Source of the DNA: CAZQKE01 sp964593865
GTDB taxonomy: Bacteria > Chloroflexota > Anaerolineae > JAAYZQ01
DNA: 23,128 nucleotides
Reading direction: 5' to 3'
NCBI GenBank assembly: GCA_964593865.1
Contig: CAZQKE010000037.1
Span: 1-23,128, forward strand
Positions within the stretch are counted from its first letter, which is position 1, and each line of letters begins with the position of its first letter. The position numbers were made by a program, and so were the translations under genes. Under the pieces are notes generated by a model. The model did no database searches. It was not told the DNA's origin and saw only the letters and a list, made by a program, of their open reading frames with translations. This document shows positions 16,506-23,128 of this stretch, piece by piece.

Positions 16506-18646
16506 TCCACCATCTTGACCTCATGATCCAGTGAGCAGAGGAGGGTATCGGCCGGCACGGGGATCATACGCTCCTCCACAAGCACCGGCGGTTGCCCCGG
16601 TTGCTCGGCTTCCTGGGCGGGGATGACGGGGCGTCGCCAGAGTTTTATCTCCCAAATGTGCTTGACGCCGGGGACCTGGTGGACGAGGGAATAGAGTTCG
16701 GAAAGATACAGGTCCCGGCCAAAGGGCCAACCTTCCCAATGAGGGCCAAAGGGGGATTCCCGGTGCTCGGCTTCGGTCCGGTCGGGCACGGCCGCATCTT
16801 CCAAACTCAAAGGGGTCAGGAAGCGGCGCAACAGACGGAGCACGCGACTGCGGACGGCCTGGGGGTCGCTGTACTCGGCGGGCACGATCTCGGCATAGAC
16901 CTTGATGCCCAGATAGCGCGGCTCACGGACGCGCAGGGTAGTGGTCAGCAGGCGCACCGGGTCCAGGTGACGCTCAACGGTCTCCTGCAAAGCCGGGTCC
17001 AGGTGCAGCCCGGTCAGATCGCCGACGCGCAAGGCGTCAAAGGCAGCCGGGACGACGAGGAGTTCCACCATGCCGGGCGGCAGGGAGGCGGCGGAGCTCA
17101 AGGGCGCATCCGCCCCGGCAGGAACAGGAGGACGATCCTTTCTGCCCGGAGCCAAGCACTTGACACGGGCCACGGCGCGGCTGGCTCCCAGGGCCAAAGT
17201 CTCGTAATCCTGGGCGGTGACGGCCCGCTGCTGGGTGCGCAATTCCCGCCTGGCCCGCATTTTCGCTTCCTCCAGCGTTTCCTGATCCCGCCCGCCGGAA
17301 GCGCGGCGCAGGTTCGTCACCCGGTCTATGTAGGGGATGGAGGAGTGCAGGACGGTCAAGGCCCCTGCCGGCACATTGCCGATCACCCCGCCACCGTGGC
17401 GGTAGCGGGTGAAGCGGATACGCCGCCCTGCTTCGGGGATGCGCCCGTATTGGCGCACCGAGCCATCCCGCTGGCGGATGGCCGGGCCGAAGCGCACCTG
17501 CCCGGTGGCGGTATCCAGAACAAAGTGGCGGTCGTAGCGATCCGATTCGGAAAAATCGGGCACGCGCGTCCAGGGGACAAAGACGACCTCACCATGCCGT
17601 TTTTCCTCAACCTCAACCGTCTCCCCCTCCTGAAGGTCCAAGACAGGGGCATGTTCCAGGTTGAAGGTCTGGCCGGGTTCGCCGTTGCTGCGGCCCAGCA
17701 TCTCGTTGCGGACCACGACGGCATGGGTCGCCCGCGTCGCTGCGCCCAGGGTGTACGCCTCTATGTTCTGGATGCGGGGGGATTCGGAATACATGCCTTG
17801 CTCCGGGCGGCGCGGCTCGTAACGGCAGCGTATCCAGTAAGCGTTGCGACCGTGTACCTGATCCGGTTTGAAGGAAAGGGGCAGGTAAAGGACCAGTTGG
17901 CCCTCGGCGTTGTTCAGGCCGCCCGTGGTGTCGCGCTCGCCGGGGCGGTTGCTGGGCGGGACCTCCTCCCAGCGGCCGTTCCCCACCGAGCACTCCCACA
18001 CCCAGGGTGGGTCCTCGCGTCGCACACCGGTCCCCATGACCTCTTCGCACTGAAAGCGCAATTGTAAGATGTGCCCGCTCATATCCCGACCGGCGTCAAA
18101 CCCCAAGTAGAACGTGTTGCCCGGTTGAGGGGATTCGCGGTCAAAGGCATAGAATAGCTCCACCCCCAGGCGGCTCAGATAGTTGCGATGAAAGTCGTCG
18201 GGATCGGCGTCACGTCGCAGTTGGGTCAGACGGGGCGGAGCGATGACCAACCGCTCATCGGTGGTAAAGACGACCTCGCGCTCCTCCTCCGTCCGCTGGG
18301 TGGCGACTTCGGTTCCCTGGGGGACCACGGCAAAGGTCTCATCTTCCGGGGCAATGGGGAACGGTGTAGAGAGCCAAAAGGTCAGCTCGGTACGGGCACT
18401 GCTGGCCGGTTGGAGCTGAATGCCCAGTAGCTCCAGAAACTTGATATAATTTTTCTCCGGCACCTGATTCAACCGGTAGACGATCATCTCGGTCATCCAG
18501 GCAAACAGTTCAATGAGGGTGATGCCCGGATCGCTCACATTGTACTCGGTCCATTCGGGACAGTAGTGCACAATGCGCCGTCGGGCTTCGTCTACCAGGT
18601 CTTTTTGAAAACGCAGGTCATCCAGATTTGGCGTTGGCAATGACAT
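16502..18646 (-). CDS. Baseplate J-like wedge protein (Afp11-like)
   Basis: 714 residues from ATG 18646 (MSLPTPNLDDLRF). An ATG at 18655 lies only 1 nt from the GAGGAG ribosome site (18657-18662), whereas 18646 is at a normal 10 nt. Residues about 8-75 give the family's hallmark N-terminus (WTEYNVSDPGITLIELFAWM, then YRLNQVPEKNYIKFLELLGI) of putative baseplate assembly proteins (TIGR02243 type). The middle carries the J core with GGGVIGNVPAGALTVL and the RRELRTQQRAVTAQDYE segment. The C-terminal part has VHQVPGVKHI near the end. The protein is the main wedge component connecting hub and sheath. Length is in the normal range for eCIS wedge proteins, which are larger than phage gpJ. It sits between gp25 and the gpI-like gene, the standard order. 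Confidence 0.94.
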   Translation of the reverse strand: MSLPTPNLDDLRFQKDLVDEARRRIVHYCPEWTEYNVSDPGITLIELFAWMTEMIVYRLNQVPEKNYIKFLELLGIQLQPASSARTELTFWLSTPFPIAPEDETFAVVPQGTEVATQRTEEEREVVFTTDERLVIAPPRLTQLRRDADPDDFHRNYLSRLGVELFYAFDRESPQPGNTFYLGFDAGRDMSGHILQLRFQCEEVMGTGVRREDPPWVWECSVGNGRWEEVPPSNRPGERDTTGGLNNAEGQLVLYLPLSFKPDQVHGRNAYWIRCRYEPRRPEQGMYSESPRIQNIEAYTLGAATRATHAVVVRNEMLGRSNGEPGQTFNLEHAPVLDLQEGETVEVEEKRHGEVVFVPWTRVPDFSESDRYDRHFVLDTATGQVRFGPAIRQRDGSVRQYGRIPEAGRRIRFTRYRHGGGVIGNVPAGALTVLHSSIPYIDRVTNLRRASGGRDQETLEEAKMRARRELRTQQRAVTAQDYETLALGASRAVARVKCLAPGRKDRPPVPAGADAPLSSAASLPPGMVELLVVPAAFDALRVGDLTGLHLDPALQETVERHLDPVRLLTTTLRVREPRYLGIKVYAEIVPAEYSDPQAVRSRVLRLLRRFLTPLSLEDAAVPDRTEAEHRESPFGPHWEGWPFGRDLYLSELYSLVHQVPGVKHIWEIKLWRRPVIPAQEAEQPGQPPVLVEERMIPVPADTLLCSLDHEVKMVE

Positions 18647-18656
18647 AGGTTCCATT

Positions 18657-18662
18657 CTCCTC
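18657..18662 (-). promoter_or_regulatory. Shine-Dalgarno choosing the start of baseplate J
   Basis: GAGGAG on the minus strand lies one base from ATG 18655 and ten bases from in-frame ATG 18646. The spacing favours 18646. Confidence 0.6.
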
Positions 18663-18677
18663 TACGTTGGTGGACCG

Positions 18678-19088
18678 TCAACCCTCATCCGTCAGATAGA
18701 AGGGGAAGACAAGGCTGCGTTCGTTGTGGGTATCGCGGATGCGGTAGCGGATGGTGATCAGCAACACGCCGTCGCGGTTTGCGTCGGTCTCCACATTGAC
18801 TTCCCGCAGTTCTATGCGGGGTTCCCAGCGTTCCAGGGCCTCCTCCACGTACAGGATGGCCAGCCCTTCGGTAGCCGGATCGTGCGGGGCAAAGACCAGC
18901 TCATGGATGCGGCAGCCGAATTCGGGGCGCATCACCCGCTCGCCGGGCGCGGTCATCAGGATAATGCGGATGGCCTGCTCAATGTCGTGCTCGCCGCCGG
19001 CCAAAGCGATCCCCCCACGTGGGTCAATCTGGAGGGGGAAGGCCAGGCCCTGGCCCAAAAACTCGCGGTTGCGGATGTCTTGATCCAT
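18678..19088 (-). CDS. gp25-like baseplate wedge protein (Afp9-like)
   Basis: 136 residues; AAGGGGG precedes ATG 19088. It carries the GPW/gp25 signature: FPLQIDPRGGIALAGGEHDI, QAIRIILMTAPGERVMRPEF and GCRIHELVFAPHD, with the conserved acidic ELREVNVE strand near the C-terminus. The protein is a small wedge/inner-baseplate component resembling a sheath-initiator domain, and its length is typical. It starts 12 bp after the PAAR gene and ends 31 bp before the J start. In Afp the gp25 gene comes before the PAAR gene; here the order is PAAR then gp25. Confidence 0.95.
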   Translation of the reverse strand: MDQDIRNREFLGQGLAFPLQIDPRGGIALAGGEHDIEQAIRIILMTAPGERVMRPEFGCRIHELVFAPHDPATEGLAILYVEEALERWEPRIELREVNVETDANRDGVLLITIRYRIRDTHNERSLVFPFYLTDEG

Positions 19089-19100
19089 CGGTTACCCCCT

Positions 19101-19391
19101 TCAGCCGCCGATCAGAACGGTGGGACATCCACCGGTGATGACATCGGTAGGGCCGGTGCAGGCCGCCTGGTCCCCCATCCGCGCCGCCGGTTGGCCGCCG
19201 ATGAAAACGGTCGCACTGCCCATGATGATGGGACCGCCTACGTGGGGGACAACCCCCGTGACCATGGGACAGGTATGCATATCGCCCATCCGCGCTGCCG
19301 GTTGGCCACCGATGAGAACGGTGGGACAGCCAACGGTGATCACGCCGCCGTGGGCGGTCGGGTCTCCCATGCGGGCTGCCGGTTTGCTCAT
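19101..19391 (-). CDS. PAAR-repeat spike tip protein (Afp10-like)
   Basis: 96 residues; AGGAGG lies 6 nt before ATG 19391. Three PAARMGD motifs (residues 4-10, 31-37 and in the last third) alternate with GGCPTVLIGG-type strands. His14, His39, Cys41 and the Cys of DQAACTG are candidate metal ligands. PAAR proteins form the sharp cone on the VgrG trimer and can carry effectors. This one is bare, with no fused toxin or extension. It follows the spike gene by 22 bp. Confidence 0.95.
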   Translation of the reverse strand: MSKPAARMGDPTAHGGVITVGCPTVLIGGQPAARMGDMHTCPMVTGVVPHVGGPIIMGSATVFIGGQPAARMGDQAACTGPTDVITGGCPTVLIGG

Positions 19392-19413
19392 GGTTCACCT
19401 CCTACCGATCCCG

Positions 19414-21276
19414 TCAATTGATCTTGACCAGGGATCCCTGGATTTGGACGACGGCCGAGCTTTTGATGCTCAAAGGCCCGGTGGCCTGGAGCGACATCTG
19501 GCCCGTGCTCTTGAGGGACATGTTGGCCATCGCTTCAATGTTGACATTGGCCGTCTTGGCCTTGATGCTAATATCCCCCTGGCTCTCCACGGTGATCGCA
19601 TTCTGCACCGAGTTGATCACGATCTTGTTCTGGCCGCTCTTGTCTTTGACGAGAATCTGCTCGCCGCCGGGTTTGTCATCCAACACGACGGTGTGTCCGG
19701 CGGCGGATTGGAGCGTGATGTTCCCCCGATTCTGGGTGTCATCCAGGGTCACGACGTGCCCACCCTGGGAATTGATGACGATCTTTTGGGCGTTGGGCGT
19801 ATCCTCCAGGAGGATGATGTGGCCGCTGGTGGAGCGGATGATGCGTTGCTTCACCTTGCCGTCGCTGCCGATGGCGTCGTCGGGGGATAGGGGTGGCTTG
19901 TCCTTCTTGTTCCACAGAGCACCGATCATGTAAGGGCGGTGGACATCGCCGTGTTCAAAGGCCAGCAGGACCTCATCGTTGACTTCGGGTAGGAAAAAGA
20001 ACCCCCGCTCCTTCCCGGCCATAGGCGGCGCCATCCGGATCCAATCGCTTTCTATCTCTTTGCCCAGATAAGGGTACTGGACCTTGATGCGCCCCAACCC
20101 CTCCGGATCGCCGCGAACGTTGGTGACGATGCCTACCGTCACCCCCAGCATCCGCCCCCGGCCCTCCTGAAAGATGCCGCCCGGCCCGACCAGGCGGCTC
20201 ACCAGGTTGGGATGCCGCCCCGTGATGTGAAAAGTGGTCTGGTATCCGTCGGCATTGTAGATGTGGGTGGCCGAAGTCACAAAGTATTTGCCTTTGAAGC
20301 GATCCCCAACGTTGTCAATGGTGACGGTCCACCCCGCCCGGATGCGGGGGTCACCGCGGCAGGAGCCTTCCGCCTTGACAAACTCGCGGCTAATATCGTT
20401 GCTCAACCCCTTGGCCAAAGCCTTTGCCTCCACGGTGGTGGATACCGGCTGGTTGACCACAACCGCCGAAGCCGCGCTAAAAGCCTGTTTAGCAGTATCC
20501 CCACCGGTCTGCTGCATCCCTCCCTGGTTCAACCGGCGGTTGGGCGTTGCACTGCCGGTTACCGCCTCCTTGCCCACCGGGTCCCAGCCCTGGACGGTGA
20601 TCTGGTCGGCCTGATGGGTCGCCCGCCAGCGGGGACGAAAGTGCTCCAACGTATCCCCCAACGTCAGTCGGGGGCCTTCTCCCAAAACGGCATCCCCCTT
20701 TTTGAAATAGAGCTTACCGTCCGCCGCATAAACCTGATAGCCGATGCGCTCGGCGCGTGTCATCAAGAATTCCATGTTGGTCTGGTTGTTCTGCAACACC
20801 CACGCATAGGTGATGTTGGTGCTTTCGGTATCCACCTCCGGACTCAGGCCGACCTCTTGGGCGATCTTTTGGACGATCTGGGCATCGGTTTGGTTGGTAA
20901 ATGTGCGGGTCTTTTTGCCCCGATGGAGACGGTGGGAACGGTCGTACCCCCGCACCAACAAGGTGCTCTGACCTTCCCAGGAGAACTCCGGTTCCAGAGA
21001 CGTGATCTCGCCCTTGATGAGCCGCCCCCGGATGGATAACCCCGCGCCACCCTCTTCTGCCCCGGTTTGTATCTGGATCTCCACTTCGTTGCCGATGGAC
21101 AGCCGGGCATCATCCACCCATCGCAGCTGAGGGTCGTAAAGCAGAATGGTGAACATATCGGGCAGCTGCAAGCTCTGATCCACAACTACCTCGGCCAGAT
21201 CGTGCATGAAATCTGCCGATACATCCCGACCGCCGATCTTGATGAAACACTGACTTAGGTGTTTCGTTGTGGTCAC
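19414..21276 (-). CDS. VgrG-like hub/spike protein (Afp8-like)
   Basis: 620 residues from GTG 21276, with AAGGAG 7 nt upstream. Residues about 1-355 form the gp27/late-control-D-like hub (LHRGKKTRTFTNQTDAQIVQ, FLMTRAERIGYQVY). Residues about 375-455 form the gp5 OB-fold (VGIVTNVRGDPEGLGRIKVQ, then PEVNDEVLLAFEHGD and RPYMIGALWN). From about 480 to the end, short repeats (SGHIILLEDT, GGHVVTLDD, AGHTVVLDD, then ISIKAKTANVNIEAMANMSL) build a beta-helical needle ending at ASN 620. No effector domain is fused. The trimer would close the inner tube and carry the PAAR tip encoded immediately downstream. Type VI VgrG is the alternative family, but the neighbouring LysM hub, J and gpI genes favour eCIS. 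Confidence 0.95.
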   Translation of the reverse strand: MTTTKHLSQCFIKIGGRDVSADFMHDLAEVVVDQSLQLPDMFTILLYDPQLRWVDDARLSIGNEVEIQIQTGAEEGGAGLSIRGRLIKGEITSLEPEFSWEGQSTLLVRGYDRSHRLHRGKKTRTFTNQTDAQIVQKIAQEVGLSPEVDTESTNITYAWVLQNNQTNMEFLMTRAERIGYQVYAADGKLYFKKGDAVLGEGPRLTLGDTLEHFRPRWRATHQADQITVQGWDPVGKEAVTGSATPNRRLNQGGMQQTGGDTAKQAFSAASAVVVNQPVSTTVEAKALAKGLSNDISREFVKAEGSCRGDPRIRAGWTVTIDNVGDRFKGKYFVTSATHIYNADGYQTTFHITGRHPNLVSRLVGPGGIFQEGRGRMLGVTVGIVTNVRGDPEGLGRIKVQYPYLGKEIESDWIRMAPPMAGKERGFFFLPEVNDEVLLAFEHGDVHRPYMIGALWNKKDKPPLSPDDAIGSDGKVKQRIIRSTSGHIILLEDTPNAQKIVINSQGGHVVTLDDTQNRGNITLQSAAGHTVVLDDKPGGEQILVKDKSGQNKIVINSVQNAITVESQGDISIKAKTANVNIEAMANMSLKSTGQMSLQATGPLSIKSSAVVQIQGSLVKIN

Positions 21277-21318
21277 AGCTTCACTCCTTGTAAATTCTCC
21301 GGTTTCCCGGCGACCGCA

Positions 21319-21361
21319 CCGCGGGCGAGTATCTCCCAGGGCAAGGCCCGGCTGCCCGCGG
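21319..21361. other. Inverted repeat in the hub-spike intergenic gap
   Basis: CCGCGGGC (21319-21326) and GCCCGCGG (21354-21361) are perfect 8-bp inverted arms with a 27-base spacer, in the 97-bp gap between the LysM gene and the spike gene, which otherwise holds only the spike ribosome site. No U-tract follows. It may be a leader structure or chance in GC-rich DNA. Confidence 0.3.
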
Positions 21362-21373
21362 CAGAGGCCGATC

Positions 21374-22033
21374 TCACGGCAAAGGAACCAATTTTAGAAT
21401 CTGCCCCGGTTGCAGGTCCAGCGGGTTCAACAAGCCGTTGGTGACGGCGATGTGCCGCCAGTGGGCCGGATCGCCGTATTCGCGGTAGGCGATCCAATCC
21501 AGCCGATCCCCCTGGTGGACTATCCAAATCTTGCGCGGTTCGCTGTACGAAGTGGGGTTCTGGCGGGCCACCTGTTTCCCGACCTCGGTCAGGGTCACGG
21601 TGACTTTGGCCCGCAGCGGTGTGCCGTCGGACTTGAAATAGGTGAATTTTTGGGTGATCTTTTTGATGACGGCGGTAAAGGCCAGAAAACGCCCCCATTG
21701 GAACCGGCAGCGCGGCGGTTCGCCCTTTTGGGTTTTGGGATTCTTGGTGCTTTCATCCACTTGGGCCAACTCCAGCAGAGTCCGGTAGGTGTCTCGCACA
21801 TCCTGCCCTGTGTCCGTGGTGTCAAAGAGCAGGTCAATGTTCATGTCCTCCGCCTCTCCGCCGGAAAAGGTCATCAGGGGCGTGTCGCTGCCGATGCTCC
21901 TCCGCTCAACCCACTTGACCAAGCCGGTGATCTCAAATTCGTTCGGGTTGAAGTGGCACTTGACCTGCTTCTTCCCGTCCTCGGAGCTGATGGTCGCCCG
22001 CAAGGGCCTGTTCCGTTTCTGTTCTTGGGGCAT
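21374..22033 (-). CDS. LysM-domain hub protein (Afp7-like)
   Basis: 219 residues from ATG 22033 (MPQEQKRNRPLRATIS). An in-frame start at 22084 would overlap the previous gene, and GAGGAGG at 22040-22046 supports 22033. Residues about 10-155 form the contractile-system hub domain (VKCHFNPNEFEITGLVKWVE, LLFDTTDTGQDVRD, RCRFQWGRFLAFTAVIKKI, FKSDGTPLRAKV). Residues about 169-216 are a LysM (IWIVHQGDRLDWIAYREYGD, HWRHIAVTNGLLNP, GQILKLVP). In Afp-type particles this protein sits between the inner tube and the spike. Length and domain order are normal for the family. The Shine-Dalgarno lies just inside the upstream stop region, so the two genes are probably co-translated. Confidence 0.94.
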   Translation of the reverse strand: MPQEQKRNRPLRATISSEDGKKQVKCHFNPNEFEITGLVKWVERRSIGSDTPLMTFSGGEAEDMNIDLLFDTTDTGQDVRDTYRTLLELAQVDESTKNPKTQKGEPPRCRFQWGRFLAFTAVIKKITQKFTYFKSDGTPLRAKVTVTLTEVGKQVARQNPTSYSEPRKIWIVHQGDRLDWIAYREYGDPAHWRHIAVTNGLLNPLDLQPGQILKLVPLP

Positions 22034-22039
22034 GGTGTT

Positions 22040-22046
22040 CCTCCTC
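22040..22046 (-). promoter_or_regulatory. Shine-Dalgarno of the LysM hub gene
   Basis: GAGGAGG on the minus strand, 6 nt before ATG 22033 and directly after the TGA (22050-22052) of the repeat-protein gene. It selects 22033 over the upstream in-frame codon at 22084. Confidence 0.75.
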
Positions 22047-22049
22047 AAA

Positions 22050-23128
22050 TCATCCCCAGCGACCGGTGCGCCGTTCGCGCTCAACGGCCATCATGCGCTT
22101 GATGAGGGGATAGACCTGACGGGCCAGGTGATCCAGATCCAGGTGTCCTTCCTCCCTTTCCGGCTCCTGCGCCTTTTCTAGAGCGATCCGCCGGATGACG
22201 CCCGTGCCCGCTTCGGGCCTTTCCCCCGCCTCCTCGCTCCAAGATTGCAGGTGTCCGTCGTCGGGAGAGCGTTGGACGACGGGAGCCAGGGGCATGACCG
22301 CTTCCAACGGCGGCAAGGGCATCGTCTCTCTCACCCCCGATTCGGCCCTGACCGTGTGCACAAGGTCCAGGGCGGGGAGGGGGTGATAGGTCCTTTCGGC
22401 AACGGTAGGCCGGTGGATCAGGTAGTCGGGCGTCGGGGCAAGCAGGCGGTCCTGAGTGGCCGGGCGGAGGGGAAAGGGCCTGCCCTTTCCTTCCCCCCCC
22501 ACCGGTGCAGACGTGCCCTCCGCCGCCCGGTCGGCGCGGGGGAGTTGCCGCTCCGCTTCACGCTGCCCGGCGGGGGCTTTGGCCTCCGGCCCGGTGGAAG
22601 GGGGTGCGCCCTCCGCCATCCGTTGGAGGGGCGGGGCCTCCCTTTCCTGTTCGGTGCGGGGGAGTTGCCGCTCCGCCGCATCCTGCCCGGTGGGGGCTTC
22701 GGCCTCCGGCCCGGCGGAGGGGGGTGCGCCCTCTTCCATCCGTTGGAGGGGCGGGGCCTCCCTCTCCTGTTCGGCGGGGGGGAGTTGCCGCTCCGCTTCA
22801 CGCCGCCCGGTGGGGGCTTCGGCCTCCGGCCCGGCGGAGGGGGGTGCGCCCTCTTCCATCCGTTGGAGGGGCGGGGCCTCCCCCTCCTGTTCGGCGCGGG
22901 GGAGTTGCCGCTCCGCCGCATCCTGCCCGGCGGGGGCTTCGGCCTCCGGCCCGGCGGAGGGGGGTGTGCCCTCTTCCATCCGTTGGAGGGGCGGGGCCTC
23001 CCTCTCCTGTTCGGCGCGGGGGAGTTGCCGCTCCGCTTCACGCCGCCCGGTGGGGGCTTCGGCCTCCGGCCCGGCGGAGGGGGGTGCGCCCTCTTCCATC
23101 CGTTGGAGGGGCGGGACCTCCCTCTCCT
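22050..23128 (-). CDS. Pro/Glu-rich tandem-repeat protein preceding the hub gene (5'-truncated by window edge)
   Basis: The frame is open to the right edge. The ATG at 23099 is an internal repeat methionine, because the preceding codons read EREVPPLQR, the end of another repeat. At least five 40-residue units (MEEGAPPSAGPEAEAP..., ...AERQLPRAEQ, EREAPPLQR) precede a unique 149-residue tail. The tail has a Pro-rich stretch and a C-terminal helix (HLDLDHLARQVYPLIKRMMA, then VERERR). I associate a comparable LARQVYPLIKRML-type C-terminus with the gene just before the LysM hub in other eCIS clusters, so that end probably contacts the tube or hub. The repeats look disordered and highly charged. 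I do not recognise a catalytic domain. The role (spacer, chaperone, scaffold or tape-measure-like) is unproven. Confidence 0.8.
   Translation of the reverse strand, partial: EREVPPLQRMEEGAPPSAGPEAEAPTGRREAERQLPRAEQEREAPPLQRMEEGTPPSAGPEAEAPAGQDAAERQLPRAEQEGEAPPLQRMEEGAPPSAGPEAEAPTGRREAERQLPPAEQEREAPPLQRMEEGAPPSAGPEAEAPTGQDAAERQLPRTEQEREAPPLQRMAEGAPPSTGPEAKAPAGQREAERQLPRADRAAEGTSAPVGGEGKGRPFPLRPATQDRLLAPTPDYLIHRPTVAERTYHPLPALDLVHTVRAESGVRETMPLPPLEAVMPLAPVVQRSPDDGHLQSWSEEAGERPEAGTGVIRRIALEKAQEPEREEGHLDLDHLARQVYPLIKRMMAVERERRTGRWG
22500..23128 (-). repeat. 120-bp in-frame tandem repeats with alternating A/B units
   Basis: Five full 120-bp units plus part of a sixth are present. Units at odd positions from 23099 carry GRREAERQ or GQREAERQ (A type); even units carry GQDAAERQ (B type). 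The true higher-order period is therefore 240 bp (80 residues). The last unit (22500-22619) is the most diverged. The array continues beyond the window. Confidence 0.92.

Noticed and set aside
16592..18067. 491-codon plus-strand open frame
   Set aside because: It is antisense to the well-supported baseplate J gene; composition is that of a GC-rich shadow.
19101..21276. Type VI secretion system reading of VgrG and PAAR
   Set aside because: A LysM hub, J-type wedge and gpI-like gene surround them, and no TssJ/L/M-like membrane complex genes are present. eCIS fits better.
22418..23041. Second long minus-strand frame through the 120-bp repeats
   Set aside because: The repeats lack stops in this frame too, but it yields an Arg/Pro-rich product (RRGRPRPSNGWKRA) with no family likeness. 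The chosen frame continues into a conserved-looking C-terminus ending right at the hub gene.
22500..23128. Possible CRISPR array or non-coding satellite
   Set aside because: Units are 120 bp with no short repeat/unique spacer alternation, and the period is a multiple of three within an open frame.

Overview
The window carries a single co-directional block of genes, all on the minus strand and read from the right edge to the left edge. It encodes the baseplate half of a contractile phage-tail-like particle of the extracellular contractile injection system (eCIS, Afp/PVC-like) class, followed by a long set of FHA, VWA, Ig-like, FG-GAP and fibre-like proteins. GC-rich coding, Thr/Pro linkers between Ig-like domains, DUF11-type and FG-GAP/PKD domains, and repetitive exported proteins together suggest a member of the Chloroflexota (Anaerolineae/Caldilineae-like). 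That assignment is inference; there is no rRNA or marker gene here.

Layout in transcription order. 23128-22050: a protein built of tandem 40-residue Pro/Glu-rich repeats, open at the right edge. 22033-21374: LysM hub protein (Afp7-like). 21276-19414: VgrG/Afp8-like spike. 19391-19101: PAAR tip. 19088-18678: gp25-like wedge (Afp9). 18646-16502: baseplate J protein (Afp11-like). 16505-15570: P2 gpI-like tail protein with an extra N-terminal beta domain. 15515-14364: a probable particle-associated N-terminal domain fused to DUF4159. 14395-12779: SAM-dependent methyltransferase of the protein-lysine-methyltransferase-like family. 12717-11932: cytosolic FHA protein. 11923-9416: membrane VWA/Ig protein. 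9182-6090: FHA-TM-Ig-FN3 protein. 6054-2329: DUF11, 14 FG-GAP repeats and PKD. 2210-1: a secreted fibre-like protein running off the left edge. Sheath, tube, AAA+ ATPase and cap genes are not in the window; if this is a complete system they would lie to the right of 23128 or elsewhere.

Most gaps are 8-120 bp and several genes overlap (J and tail protein by ATGA; DUF4159 and methyltransferase by about 32 bp), so one operon or a few coupled transcription units is likely. The largest gap (9183-9415) holds a degenerate interspersed inverted-repeat element. No intergenic stretch exceeds 300 bases. I see no tRNA, rRNA, transposase, CRISPR array or convincing rho-independent terminator.

Working model (inference): the right half builds the piercing hub, spike, tip and wedge. 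The left half supplies a membrane and surface module (FHA inside, Ig rods, VWA, beta-propellers and fibre outside) that could dock, display or regulate the particle at the cell envelope. The FHA proteins share a paralogous second domain, and both have lost residues normally needed for phosphothreonine binding, which suggests a structural rather than signalling use.
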